In this document: positions 1 to 10,741 of the stretch, in pieces | Layout: each line of letters starts with the position of its first letter | Position numbering within the stretch: position 1 is the stretch's first letter | Made by a program: the position numbers and the translations under genes | Source: Blepharisma japonicum | Lineage: Eukaryota > Ciliophora > Heterotrichea > Heterotrichida > Blepharismidae | Direction of reading: 5' to 3' | NCBI GenBank assembly: GCA_949751835.1 | Contig: CATKHK010000019.1 | Span: 310,001-374,000, forward strand | DNA: 64,000 nucleotides | The notes under the pieces: model-generated | Told to the model about the DNA's origin: nothing | What the model saw: only the letters and a program-made list of their open reading frames with translations | Database searches by the model: none

Positions 1-837
1 CAGTCATTTTATTCTTTTCCCATTTTTTCATAACCCTTTGACAGTTTTGCTAGTTTTATTCTTTGAATCCAAGCATATATAAATTCCTATGCCATCTTGC
101 TTCCCGTCAACTCAGTTTCCTTTATAAATCCTTCCTTCAGGCCAAAATAACTCCCCATATCCGTGTTTATTATCACTTTTGAAATATCCAATATATTTTC
201 TTCCATCTTCTCAAGAGTACTCTCCTTGTCCTTCCATTTTCCCACCAACTCAGTAGCCTTTATACTTATTCCCGTTAGTCCATTTCCTTATTCCATATCC
301 ATCACAAAGATCATTTTTGAACTCTCCTTCATAAAACCCATCGTCGTGATATTTTAGCTTCCCATACCCTTGCCTTTTTCCATCAACAAAATTTCCAGTA
401 TAAACCGTTCCACAGGTTAACTTTAATTTTCCTTTGCCATTAGGCATGCCATTTCGTGAGAAGCCTTCGTATTCTGAGCCGTCTTCATTGACTATATATG
501 TGGTTGGTGATGTGTCTCCGCTTTTAATTTTTTCTTCATATTTTCTGAAATTCAGAGGTATTTTGCTTATAGGTGAAATTTCAGACCGTGATTTCCGCCG
601 GGATTTTAGCTTTTTAATTAATTTTCTTGCTAAAAACCCTCGAAATGCGGACTGAATAACGATATTGCATTGATGATTCATTGTTGGCAATGAAGAAAAA
701 ATAATAATAGTGGGCTGTTCATACATTTCTAAATCTGTGACGTCTTGATAGCACGTTGTATCTTTAGAGTTCTGTAAAAGTTCCATGCTTTTCGCTTCTA
801 CAAAGTTCCCTGATAGACACGAGCATCGTCCTCCCAT
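1..837 (-). CDS. IQ-motif and MORN-repeat protein (3' end beyond window)
   Basis: The reading frame starts at ATG 837 and is still open at base 1 when TGA is read as Trp, giving at least 279 residues. The N-terminus MGGRCSC fits N-myristoylation at Gly2 with palmitoylation at Cys5 and Cys7, suggesting membrane anchoring. Residues about 60-79 form an IQ-type calmodulin-binding helix (IQSAFRGFLARKL). From about residue 120 there are repeated MORN units (for example YEGEFKNDLCDGYG and YIGYFKSDNKHGYGE), with at least six visible before the edge. MORN proteins usually act as scaffolds at membranes or in cilia; the IQ motif suggests Ca2+/calmodulin coupling. The specific function is inferred only from domains. 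Several Trp of the MORN units are encoded by TGA. Confidence 0.85.
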
Positions 838-1254
838 TTTTCACTGAAATTTATCGTAATTTCTGTTTATGTTTTCTTATTATTCTGTTTTCAATTCTAA
901 ACTTATGATTTTTAAAAGGTTTAATATGCATTTATCTATCCAATATTATAAAGATATTTGATTGATTTATTTTAGTAGTCGTTATTTTCCGATTTAAATC
1001 CATCTTATTTTATCTCGTTAAAAGATAAAAGGAATTGATGATCTACTCATTAACTGGAATAGGTTTGAAAAAAAGCCCCTTAATTAGTATAGATGTATTT
1101 AATTCTATTGGCAAGATAGCAAAAATTGCTCAGATACAGCTTTTATTGAAAATACATGTTTGAGTAAATGATCTTTTTGAAATAAAAGAAAAGAAATGGA
1201 TAAAATTGGAATTATGAAATAAAATATTTTAAATATAGTAAAATCATAATTAAT
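838..1254. other. AT-rich intergenic, no gene seen
   Basis: About 417 bp between the start of the MORN gene and the 3' end of the hydrolase gene, which lie on the same strand. No frame with coding character, no RNA gene and no repeat was recognised. It should hold the promoter of the MORN gene. Confidence 0.4.
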
Positions 1255-2295
1255 TTAGCAACTTGGCTTCGCCTTGCTCATCTCTTTTAAAGATTCTTGA
1301 ATCCCCCATTCTAGCATAGCATCATCGTCCCCTAAAACTTCTTTTGGGCATGCTCCTGGGCCAAAGGTTCGTCTTTCTATAAAATCAGGAAGATTTTTAA
1401 AATTAGGAAGAGGCAGTTGAGCACAAAGCAATGTTGTATAAAAGAATTGAGCAACCTTTTCGAGGAAATATTGAGGTCTTGCTGAATTATGATCTCCTTC
1501 AATATACAAAATATCTTTATCGCCCTTATAAGCGTCATAAACTGCTTGCGTATGATGAGAAGGCACAAAATCATCATCCTTGCCTGTTACAAAGAGTGCA
1601 GGCTGATAGCAGGTTTCAGCTCTTTCAATCGGGTTTAATGAATCCATATCAAATTCAGCTTTTTCTTTTACTGTTTGCTTAACTCGATTATAAAATCATT
1701 TTAAAATGAATGATGGGGTGCTTGTGTATTTTCTGCTTAATTCTAATGAAAGCTCCCGCAAGTTTGAATATGGACTGTCTAAAACCATGCTTGCAATTTG
1801 CATGTTTTGGCTAGCATGATAAATAGCTGTTACCGCTCCCATGCTTCTTCCCCAAAGCCCAATGCAACCAACCCTTCGCTTTTCTCTCAGATATTCGACG
1901 AGTTTTTCTAAGTCATACCTCTCAAAATATCCTAAAGAAATATAAGTTCCTTCAGAATTTCCACATCCTGACCAATCAAAGGCAACTACTGTGGTGTTTG
2001 CTGGCAATAAAATGGGCACAGCTGTAAGTCCTTCTAATCTGCAGCTACAATTTCCATGCAAGTAAATTACACATGGCAATATTTCAGCCACTCTTTCGTC
2101 CTCTGCAGGCTCAAAATGGGAGCATAGAATTCTACATCCTTTAATGCTTATAATGCTAAAATCAGTTCTCATATAAATTCGATCATCTATTGCAAATTCT
2201 GTTGGCCCTAAGTCATCATTGGAGTATTCTTCTCTGTCAGGCCTGATGATAGATTTTCATAGCATTTCGTATCCTTCAGAAATACTTTTAAACAT
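1255..2295 (-). CDS. alpha/beta hydrolase, ABHD17/Bem46-like serine hydrolase
   Basis: One 346-residue frame from ATG 2295 to TAA at 1255, with TGA codons (for example at 1696-1698 and 2257-2259) read as Trp. The N-terminal stretch around residue 15, with WKSIIRPDREEYSNDDLGP, is the lead-in typical of protist members of this family. The catalytic machinery is complete: oxyanion HGN near residue 81, nucleophile Ser in GRSMG near residue 151, Asp in VTGKDDDFVP near residue 240 and His in EGDHNS near residue 269. ABHD17-type enzymes hydrolyse acyl esters or thioesters and some depalmitoylate proteins; the substrate here is unknown. A shorter start at ATG 2172 is possible but would lose the conserved N-terminal motif. 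Confidence 0.88.
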
Positions 2296-2401
2296 ATTTT
2301 TAAAATTATTAAATTTATAGCTTTTTTTAGGCGATCATATAATCTAATTGAGTTTAAAATAATACACAGCTCAACTATATTCATATCTTCTATTTTATCT
2401 G

Positions 2402-3442
2402 TTATGAATAGTGTCCTTTAGCATAATAATTTGCTGACATTGCAGAAAAATCTCCATAAGTCATTCCCTTTCTAAATCTTTCTCTTAAAGGAGGCATGCC
2501 TTCATATTCAATTAATATTTTAGTTAAATCCTCAGGAGTGTCAAAAACCATATCCATTTTTGGTACAAAAAATAAAGCAAAAGTACTCCTTGCAAGATCA
2601 GGGATGCTTTCAGACGATAATACACAATGAGGAGTAGCTTGTAAATATCCATGAGTGATAATTTGGGCTGCCTCTCCAATCTGAAAAATCAGAGAATCAC
2701 TTTTGAGGGAGGCTTTGAAAATTTCGCCTTTTCTGTTTTTGATGAAAAGTCCTACATGCTCGTCATCGTGCTCATTTTCTGACAAAATTTCTCCTGTTTT
2801 TTGGTTAATATATATAGGGCATGATAATCCTGTAATGGCTCCAAAATCACGATGCCAAGATATTCAATCATCATTACTGCCAAAAGGTGCATAATATAAT
2901 AACCGAAAAACATGGTCTTTATTATTTATCATAACATCTTCAAGCAAGTTATCTTTATAATGGATGTTTCTTACTTTTACATATTGATCTAGATGTTTAG
3001 CCAATAAATGTCCAACTATTGTTATGGTATTCCCAAAATCATTCATAGCTTTTTGCATTCCTGGTAGAGCTGCAGAGGGTCATATATTTAAGGTTTCTGA
3101 TTTATCATGCTCCAGAACTCCTTGGAAGGAGTATTTAAAATCATTCTTTTTCCCTAAAATAGGCTCATTCCCTTCTCTTCAACCGTAAAAGTAGTTTATT
3201 TCTGGCCTTAAAATTTTAGTTTTCTCGCCCGCTGGGAGGTTACATAGTAATCTTCCATATGAAAGAGCAGCCATTCGCTTTTCTTGATATCATGGAATCT
3301 GATTAACAGCAATAAGTCCTAAGCCGTCTTCACTATATCCGTCTTCAATTTTTCTGAAAAGGTTTTGCCCTGTAACCAATTCTTGATAGTTTACTGTGAC
3401 AGGGTTAAATATAGTACTAAATTGACGCAAAAATTTCTTCAT
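2402..3442 (-). CDS. 2-oxoglutarate/Fe(II)-dependent oxygenase, isopenicillin-N-synthase-like
   Basis: A 346-residue frame from ATG 3442 to TAA at 2402; four or more TGA codons are read as Trp. The double-stranded beta-helix metal site is visible: His-x-Asp in WHRD (about residues 197-199), the distal His in ATPHCV (about 272) and the 2-oxoglutarate-binding Arg in ARSTF (about 285). Family members use 2-oxoglutarate and O2 to hydroxylate or otherwise oxidise small molecules. Flavanone/gibberellin-type and IPNS-type proteins share this layout, and the substrate cannot be read from sequence. It lies about 5.5 kb from the aromatic amino acid genes, so a role in a related small-molecule pathway is possible but unsupported. 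Confidence 0.82.
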
Positions 3443-3701
3443 TGATTATCAAGGCAAACAATTTATTTAAAAATGCCATTTTTTGGTGTTGATTAGCTTT
3501 TGGTTCGAAAGAATATATTTCATATATACAGTGAAATTTAATAATAGAAGCTCTAAAAATGCATTTCAAGATTCTTGGATATAGCCAATAAACACTATAA
3601 TTTTCTAAAACTTGCAAAATTTTCATGAAAAATATTTTTGTTAGTACTTCTTTCAATGTAAGCAAAAATTACTCCATTTCATACTTATATTGATAGGTTA
3701 G

Positions 3702-3917
3702 CTAAGCTAGAAATGAGAAATGCTCAAGCGGGTTTTCTACTATAGCTGTAAGAATAGAGAGTTGATATCAGAGACAGTCTTCAAATAACATGAGGTTGCT
3801 TAATCTTTTTGATCAAAGATTTAGATCTTTTGCTGATTTAGCTTCTACTTCTAAGACTAATTTTCTAGAGCTTATCCTGTTTTGATGACTAAGATGAACT
3901 AATTAATGATTAGCCAT
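3702..3917 (-). other. short coding-like island, possible small gene or exon
   Basis: This stretch is visibly richer in G+C than the DNA around it. On the minus strand one frame reads through about 66 codons with protein-like composition, including EVEAKSAKDLNLWSKRLSN and FEDCLWYQLSILTAIVENPL, with two TGA-Trp, and ends at TAG 3702. The only upstream in-frame ATG (3915-3917) is separated from it by an in-frame TAA at 3903-3905, and no 15- or 16-nt GT..AG intron would remove that stop. An internal ATG at 3789-3791 would leave only 29 residues. It may be a small gene with an unrecognised first exon, or a gene remnant. I do not recognise the family. Confidence 0.3.
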
Positions 3918-4078
3918 GTTTTATTTAATATTCTTTTGTGCACTTCTCTAATTATTTCAGATATCCATTACATTAAAAAATATTTTTTTAAATTTTCTTT
4001 ATAATTCAACTATTTTTTATTTATGTTAAATTTATAGCGCAATTATTAATCTAAATTAATTATGGGCTTGCCTTATAA

Positions 4079-4741
4079 TTAACAGCAGCCTGAATCTTTT
4101 TTCCTTTTATTTTGATTATCATTTGTTACAACAATATTTTCGTCTCTTGCATCAATCCTCCTGCTTGGTCCAATTGAAGGTCTCCCAAACCCTCCTCCAG
4201 TGCCTACTCTAACAGTAATTTGATAAATTTCATTCAAAATTCTTTCAAAAGCCAGGTCAATATTAGATGAATCATAAGCTGAAGTTTCAATAAAAGCAAT
4301 TTTATGTTGCTGAGCATACCTTGCACCATCCTCTGTTTTGATTGCTCGCAAATGTTTAAGGTCAGACTTATTGCCAATTAGCATGATGACTATTTGTGTA
4401 TCAGCATGCTCTCGAAGTTCTCCAAATCACTTGTCTAGATTTTGAAAAGAACTCTCTTTGCATATATCATATACAAGCAATGCACCTACAGCACCTCTAT
4501 AATAAGCTGTTGTAATTGCTCTGTATCTTTCCTGCCCTGCAGTATCCCAAATCTGTGCCTTTACTGTTTTTCCATCGATAATGGTATTCTTTTGGGCAAA
4601 CTCTACACCAATTGTAGTTTTGGATTCAAGGTTGAATTCTTTCCTAGTATATCTTGATAAGATATTTGATTTACCTACACCTGAGTCTCCTATCAATATG
4701 ATTTTGAAGAGATAGTCATAATCATCTACTGTTCTAATCAT
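4079..4741 (-). CDS. Rab11-like small GTPase
   Basis: A 220-residue frame from ATG 4741 to TAA at 4079, crossing one TGA (4427-4429) at the Trp that Rab proteins conserve after the switch region. All G motifs are present: GDSGVGKS (about 18-25), TTIGVEF effector region (about 42-48), WDTAGQE (65-71), NKSD (124-127) and ETSA (152-155). The C-terminus ends in Gly-Cys-Cys, a geranylgeranylation signal. The stretch [14 protein letters not shown] is typical of Rab11/RabA types, which direct recycling-endosome and post-Golgi traffic. Assignment to Rab family is certain; Rab11 rather than Rab2 or Rab4 is probable from motif similarity only. Confidence 0.93.
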
Positions 4742-5178
4742 TTTTTGTTATAATTTAAATATGAAACCAATTATATATTTATTAGCTCATATAAAGGTAA
4801 AATAGTCAGTGCGTGTGCATCTAAGAGATAATATTTAATTATTAAAGAAGGTGATATAAAATTTTTTGTCTGTTATTAATTGGGATATAATTTATAAGAT
4901 TTTTAAATTAATATTTTATACAAAATTTGCTGTTTTCCAGGATTTTTATTTTTATGAAATGCTTCTGATATTTATGATTTAAAAGATTATGTATAATTAG
5001 CAAAATACAAAAAGAATTATATCAAATATTTTAATTGAAAGCCTAAGAATATAATATTTAATTAGAATGTTGGGTATTTAATTTAAAAGTCTAAATATCT
5101 TTAATTACAAGAATAGTATTATTTTGAAATTTAACTTCAATTATCTTAACAATATCGACATGATATTGATTTTAAAGT
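4742..5178. other. AT-rich intergenic, no gene seen
   Basis: 437 bp upstream of the Rab gene and downstream of the next minus-strand gene. Apart from AT-rich runs I see no coding frame, RNA gene or repeat. It should contain the Rab promoter. Confidence 0.4.
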
Positions 5179-6294
5179 CTATGATATGATGCAACCATCC
5201 ATAACGCATTGATCTCTTGATCTTTGCTTTCTTGCAGCCTCTTTATCATATTTTTCCCACGACCTCAATTCTTTTGTAGGAAAAGATGTAATACCTTCAT
5301 CTTCATCACTCTCTTCTTCACTTTCTTCTTCTTCTTCCTTATCTTTTTCTTCTTTTTCTTCTTCCTCTTCTTCTCCTTTTTCTGAATTTGTTCCAATCTC
5401 TTCGAGATTCAATATACCTGGCTTCTGCTCTGCTGGAGTTAAGTTTACTCTTACTTCTTCCATGCTCGTTTCCTCCAAATCTTCTTGAAGTTTAGTTGGT
5501 TCTTTAGAAATTTTTAAAGCAACCTTATCATTTTTTGCTTGTGTTTTTTGCCTTTTAAATGGATATTCATTTAGAATTTCTTTAAAACCAACTCCACTAG
5601 CTTCTTTTGTTAAAGAAAGCCTTTCGAATTTTTCAGTTGATTTTCTAGTTAGTTTATTTATTTTCTTTTTAGGCACTGGAGTTTCCTCAAAATCCGTTTG
5701 GGAATGTGTTGATCTAATATTTGATAGCACACAAAACCCTTTACTATAAACTCTCAGCATATCATCTGGAATAATTGGAATATTTTTCTCTCCAGTAAAA
5801 GGGTCGAATCCATCAACATAGGTCATATTGGGTGTATACAAAATATAATTATTTTGTTCAATCGTTAATGTAAAGCAAATAGGAGTTAATCCTTCACTTT
5901 GATAATCTAATTTCTCAGTTAATAGTCTTCGCCCATCCCATCTATAATTTGTAGATTTGATTATTGGGTGAATAGAATTTAAATCTTGACTTGTAACTAT
6001 TTCTTCAAGATTGTGAAGAGAACCTTGTAAGTTTTCGTTTCGATTTTCAAGCAAAGGTAGTAACTTTGCTTGCAGATTTTTCGGCAAAGCTTGCATTGCT
6101 GTTCTTGATTCTGATAAAGGGGTTGAAATGCGCATTAAATGTTCAATGTATGCGTATTTTAAAACATCTATTAGATTTCTTGAAACAATTTCTCTATGCA
6201 TATCAAATTTATTCAGCAATTTTGATAGTTCATCTTGGTTGGTGTTTATCAATTCACATAAAGGTCTTCTCTGCCGTGCTGGACATCCTTCCAT
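5179..6294 (-). CDS. unrecognised 371-residue protein with acidic C-terminal tract
   Basis: An uninterrupted frame from ATG 6294 to TAG at 5179. No TGA-Trp is present; its few Trp use TGG. The N-terminal 200 residues look globular, with a helical first part (about 1-110) followed by a mixed region around residues 120-200 (RWDGRRLLTEKL, GFDPFTGEKNIPIIPDD). Residues about 210-290 are rich in Lys/Arg/Ser and look disordered. Residues about 300-340 form a nearly pure Glu/Asp tract. The end (AARKQRSRDQ) is basic. This composition is common in nuclear or chromatin proteins, but that is only an inference. I do not recognise a named domain. Confidence 0.75.
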   Translation of the reverse strand: MEGCPARQRRPLCELINTNQDELSKLLNKFDMHREIVSRNLIDVLKYAYIEHLMRISTPLSESRTAMQALPKNLQAKLLPLLENRNENLQGSLHNLEEIVTSQDLNSIHPIIKSTNYRWDGRRLLTEKLDYQSEGLTPICFTLTIEQNNYILYTPNMTYVDGFDPFTGEKNIPIIPDDMLRVYSKGFCVLSNIRSTHSQTDFEETPVPKKKINKLTRKSTEKFERLSLTKEASGVGFKEILNEYPFKRQKTQAKNDKVALKISKEPTKLQEDLEETSMEEVRVNLTPAEQKPGILNLEEIGTNSEKGEEEEEEKEEKDKEEEEESEEESDEDEGITSFPTKELRSWEKYDKEAARKQRSRDQCVMDGCIIS

Positions 6295-6370
6295 AGTTTC
6301 AACTTATTAAAAAACGATTTTTTCTTATTGCTTATTTCGCTAAAAATACAAATTCATACTTACATTATCA

Positions 6371-7078
6371 TTATACTTTACTTGGCTTTCTGGCTTTCAC
6401 ACACACATTGCTGATGGCTAGAGGCTTTACCTCATTTGAATTTTCGCATACAACAACAAGATAAAAGCTATCATTAACATAATGTGAAGTTACTTCATTT
6501 ATAACGACATTGCTGAAAGTAACTGTGCTGTCTTCTTGCATGCTTGCTTCAGTTGTCCCTCTTAAGATCTTTTTCCCTGATATATTCAGTTGAAGCAATT
6601 TTGGAGGATTGTCCATGCTGAAGACCAAGACTTTGAATTTTTGACTTTCAGAGATCGATATACGCTGCCCATCTTTATTTCTGACTGAAAGTGTTAGAGA
6701 GAATCCTCTTTCTTTGTAAATGTTTGATGAAAGCTGGTTTTCCAGCTGGATTGAGTATTGAAAATCCTTGCCTGATCCCATTCATTGGAAAAGTTGTTCA
6801 GTTGAGAAATTATTTGTGCTAATTTCTATTGGATCTGGCTGAGGAGTAATGTGAGCCATGTTCTGTGTGCAGTCTATCAAGCGATCTAGACATTTATTAA
6901 TTTGATTGCTGTTTGCGGCAACTTGAGTGAGCAATGAGTTCTGATAAAGTAGCATTCTGGCAAGCTGTTCTTCTTCAGTGGCTTGCATCGAAAAGTTTAA
7001 AAAATTGTTGCCTTGCGCGCTGACATGGCAACCGGGATGATTACAAAACTCAGCTCTCTGAGTAAAATTGCACCACAT
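6371..7078 (-). CDS. unrecognised 235-residue protein with Cys/His-rich N-terminus and beta-rich domain
   Basis: A single frame from ATG 7078 to TAA at 6371, joined across a TGA-Trp at 6782-6784. The first 25 residues contain a compact Cys/His cluster (CNFTQ..EFCNHPGCH) that could bind zinc. Residues about 30-75 are helical. From about residue 105 there is a beta-rich domain with a regular strand pattern (GFSLTLSVRNKDGQ, FKVLVFSMDNPPKLL, DSTVTFSNVVINEVTSHY, SFYLVVVC), suggestive of an immunoglobulin-like sandwich. Similar beta domains occur in oomycete and ciliate proteins, from memory, but I cannot name the family. It is followed downstream on the same strand by the acidic protein after a 76-bp gap. 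Confidence 0.75.
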
Positions 7079-7366
7079 AATCTAATTTAATTTGTATTAG
7101 CATTTCTTAGAATGGTTCTAGAAATAATAAATGCTTTAGATAGAAAGGCAGGGAAAGCTTATATACTTCAAGATATGAAGATATTTTATTATGGCATTTT
7201 ATAATTATTGGATTAAATTATTTCCATAATTCCATGTTTAGTATGAATTTTGATAAATAAAATACCTGATATTTTTAATCTGAATGTGTTAAATTTTATT
7301 TTTTGGCTATTTTCAGTCGTATATTCTGTTATTTAATTTGAATTAAAGCACTTAAATTTTACCTAC

Positions 7367-8656
7367 CTAAATAGAAGGAAAGACCTTTCCTCTGGCCTCT
7401 CCAAATCCAACTACGAACCCATTTCCTTTGCAGTTTGCAGTGATAATTATTTCATCTCCATCTTCAATCCAAACTCTACTTTCTCCATTTGGCAAAGCCA
7501 AAGGCACTCTTCCTCCTTTATTAATTTCCATAAAGCAGGCACATCCATTAACATTATCTTTTGAAGCAACAGCCCCACTTCCATATATTTCTCCCACCTC
7601 AATATTAGCACCAGATACTGTGAGATGAGCTAATTGCTGAGATGGTGACCAATACAGATCACACATATTTGACATTGAGATCTTGAAGGGTTCGCTTAAA
7701 GACTCAGTCTTAATAAAAGTTTCAAAATTTATGTTATACCCTGCATGATTTGACTCTTGTAGATATTCAACAGGTACTGGATCTTGTGGGTCAAAGGGAG
7801 CTTTAAAAGGTTCCAAAGCGAATGAAGTAATAATCCATGGTGAAATGGTTGTTTGGAAATTTTTTCCTGTGAAAAGCCCAAATGGGTTCATTTCCCAAAG
7901 ACATATTTCTCTGGCTGACCAGTCATTTAAAATGACATAACCAAAGATATTTTCCTCAGCTGAAGATATACTGATCGGTTCTCCATTTTTGTTAGGGTTT
8001 CCGCCTAAAAATACTCCGAGCTCGACTTCATGGTCTAGTTTTTGGGTCGGACCATAAACTGGTTGGTTTAATTCACGATTAAAAGATTGACCTTTTGGCC
8101 TTATTAAAGGAGTTCCAGAAACAACAATTGAAGAACTCTTCCCATGGTACCCTAAAGGCATTCGAGCCCAGTTTTCGTTGACTATATCAGCTGGATTTTT
8201 ACCTAAAATTGTATACATGTTTATCATATGATTTTTACAAGAGACAAAATCAGTGTAACCATTAATTTTAGCTGGAATTGTGCTTTTGAATTGGCTGATA
8301 GGTTTAATGATTTCTTCCAGCAGTGCTAAATCATCCTTGTAAGTTGAGTTTGTTGAAACAAAAATATTTTGAATTCTTTCCCGAACCAATCTTCATATGT
8401 TTTTAGGCTCAGCCATAAAAGTGTTGAGAACTGGATCTGAAAATAAAAGTTTCGATGAAATATCTGAAAAAACGCCCTTTTGCTCTAAAGCCTTTAAATC
8501 AATAATAAAATCACCTATACGGCTTACACATCTAGGCTCAGTAGAATCAGAAAAAATCCCAGCACCAAATGGAATATTTTGAATTGGGAAATGGCTTGAT
8601 GGATCAACTAATAGAAATGATTCCATTTTATTATTAAATCGGAAAAAATTCATCAA
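7367..8656 (-). CDS. FAH: fumarylacetoacetase (FAH)
   Basis: A frame of up to 429 residues ends at TAG 7367-7369, joined over a TGA-Trp at 8393-8395. Two ATGs open the frame (8651-8656); the internal ATG near 8626 (MESFLLVDPSSHFPIQN) aligns better with known FAH starts and gives about 419 residues, the usual length. Hallmarks: MPLGYHGKSSS with the catalytic His, HEVELGVFLG with two metal-binding Glu, NDWSAREI with the metal Asp, GKNFQTTISPW with the active-site Lys, and the C-terminal INKGG region. FAH cleaves fumarylacetoacetate to fumarate and acetoacetate, the last step of tyrosine degradation. IDO and a tyrosine-type aminotransferase follow within 3.5 kb, indicating an aromatic amino acid neighbourhood. 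Confidence 0.95.
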
Positions 8657-8908
8657 ATATTAGCTACTCAAATAATTATCGCTGGTCACTCTTCAAAATT
8701 TTATAATTATTTTTTCATAAGTTAAGAAGGGAGAATTGATAAATTTCATTAATCTTTGTCTCAAAAAGTCTTCAATCATTTGTGTACAAGAATAAAGCTA
8801 TAATTGGACACCATATTTTTGAATCTATAACATAACATTTAAGACTAGTCTTTTTTTCATATTTTAATCATATTTATTGAACTAAAAAAATAAGAAACCG
8901 AAGTTAAG

Positions 8909-10036
8909 CTACTTAGAAATTAAAGATTTTCTTGTGCCTTGAAGCAAACTGCTCAAAAAAGAGTCTATCGAACTCCCACCAGTGCCCTTACTGTCGCTTG
9001 ATTTATTGAATTTTATAATGTAAGTATATGCTAACTGGAAATGAACTTTTCTGAAATTACAGATTTCTTCAATGACAGCGTTTCAATCATCAGAAGCTTC
9101 TAAGCTAATAATAGCTTCTCTAAGGTCTCTGGGCCTATAGGCATCAGCAAAATCAATTAAGTTTCTATGCTCTTTTTTCATATACATCGGAGTTTTCGCC
9201 AAAAACTCATCATTCTGATTTAAATCAAATATAGTATCAATGAGCCTTATGGTTGGACTCTGAGCTGCAGTAGCTCCCATCAGCTTTTGAGGCCTTTCGG
9301 AAATCCCTTCAAAAATAGCACCATCAAAACCAGATAAATATCTTCGAATATCATAATAATAAACATTTGGGTCCACCCTATCAAATATCATCGCTAGAGT
9401 TTTCTTCATTTCTTTAATCGTTTGGCAAAAGAGTCTTAGTGATTTTTTTACTTCGGATTCATTTTTTGTTACAACAGCGTTATAAAATGTTGGAAATGTT
9501 TTTATTATTAAGCGTCCTATACTTTCAATGCAAGTGCCACAATGGTAAAAGTAAGTTTCATCATTTGTCCCAGAAAAAGTGAATAAGCTGTCAACATTAT
9601 CAGGATGAAATCCTACCGAAGGATTCTTTAATTTTCAGTTTTGGAAATAAGCTGTATACATAGAAAGTATTGGAGCCCTATCCAAATGTTTGCTGAGTTC
9701 CCAGAAGGGAATAGCTATATTTGAAGGAATTCTGCATAAATGTGGTTCTGAGTGCCAGTAATATGCTGAAGTGATAAAGGCGTGAAGCGATGTTGCGAGC
9801 TCTATTTCATCAGTATCATCATATATAGTTGATGCCTCAAATTTTGGAAGTTCCTTTACTTGGCTAATGAAGTCGGATGACTTAAAAGGGAGGCTTTTCA
9901 CTAATTCATAATGAGGGATAAGTGATGCACATTTTGGAAAACTTGGAGGAGGGGTCGATTGAACGAATGAAATTATATGAAGAGTCTGGGATAACGAAAA
10001 CCCATCAAACGTGCTAAATCTTTTGGATAGATGCAT
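8909..10036 (-). CDS. IDO: indoleamine 2,3-dioxygenase
   Basis: A 375-residue frame from ATG 10036 to TAG 8909-8911, crossing TGA-Trp at 9635-9637 and 9083-9085. Diagnostic stretches: YFYHCGTCIESIG, YYDIRRYLSGFDG, FEGISERPQKLMGATAAQS, FRKVHFQLAYTYII containing the proximal haem-ligand His (about residue 332), and GTGGSS (about 351-356) matching the conserved GTGG loop. IDO opens the indole ring of tryptophan or 5-hydroxytryptophan to N-formylkynurenines using haem and O2. It is divergent from the aminotransferase across a 705-bp gap and shares its strand with FAH. In Blepharisma the mating pheromone gamone 2 is a formyl-kynurenine-type tryptophan derivative, so this enzyme is a natural candidate for that route; that link is inference. 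Confidence 0.93.
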
Positions 10037-10741
10037 TTACTTATTATCGACACTAAAAAATATACACCATTTATTTGATCACAAAAATAAGCATGGAGTT
10101 ATGATTAATAATTAGAATTAAAAAGTTTAATGGTTTATCTTTATAAATCATAATTTTTGAAAGTAGTAATTTTTGATTTTGAGCTTTATTCTGATTTTCA
10201 AAATTTATTGAAAATATTATTTTAATGATAATTTAGGCTCTTTTGGTTTTTCATGATTTTCTAATATTCCTTTAATATATAATAACTTCTTTGTTCAATG
10301 TTATTTTTTTATAACAGCCTCCATTTTTATAAAAGTTTCGAGTTAAGCTTCCATTTTGTCTAATTTATGGATAAATTGTGATTTAATTAATAGCATATCA
10401 ACTTTCAAAATAATTTTTAAATTAAACTTGAGATAAAATTTGTTTATTCTATAAATGCTATTCATTTAGACAGTATTAAGTTTTCCCCTACAATATAGGT
10501 AAATAAATTTTAAAAAATATTGGAATCAAAGAGCAATAAAAAAGTCATTATTTGCTAAAATCTCTAGAGATGAAATCTTGAAAATAAAAAAAAATAATGA
10601 AAGTAAAATAATTGGTCAAATTATTTTTAATAACTCTAATTATTAGCAAAAATATAATTCAAATTTTTTTATGAGATTTATTATAAATTTAACTAATAAT
10701 AGCTCCCTCCTCTGTTAATTTGCCAATTTTTGACACTAAAA
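10037..10741. promoter_or_regulatory. divergent intergenic region between IDO and aminotransferase
   Basis: This 705-bp, strongly AT-rich stretch separates the two divergent start codons, so it must hold both promoters and is a candidate shared control region. I see no coding frame, RNA gene or clear repeated motif in it. Most other gaps in this half of the window are much shorter, which makes its length mildly notable. Confidence 0.45.

Noticed and set aside
3417-3665. 82-codon minus-strand frame upstream of the oxygenase gene
   Set aside because: It overlaps the oxygenase start in another frame, has AT-driven composition (many Ile, Phe, Lys, Tyr) and no recognisable domain.
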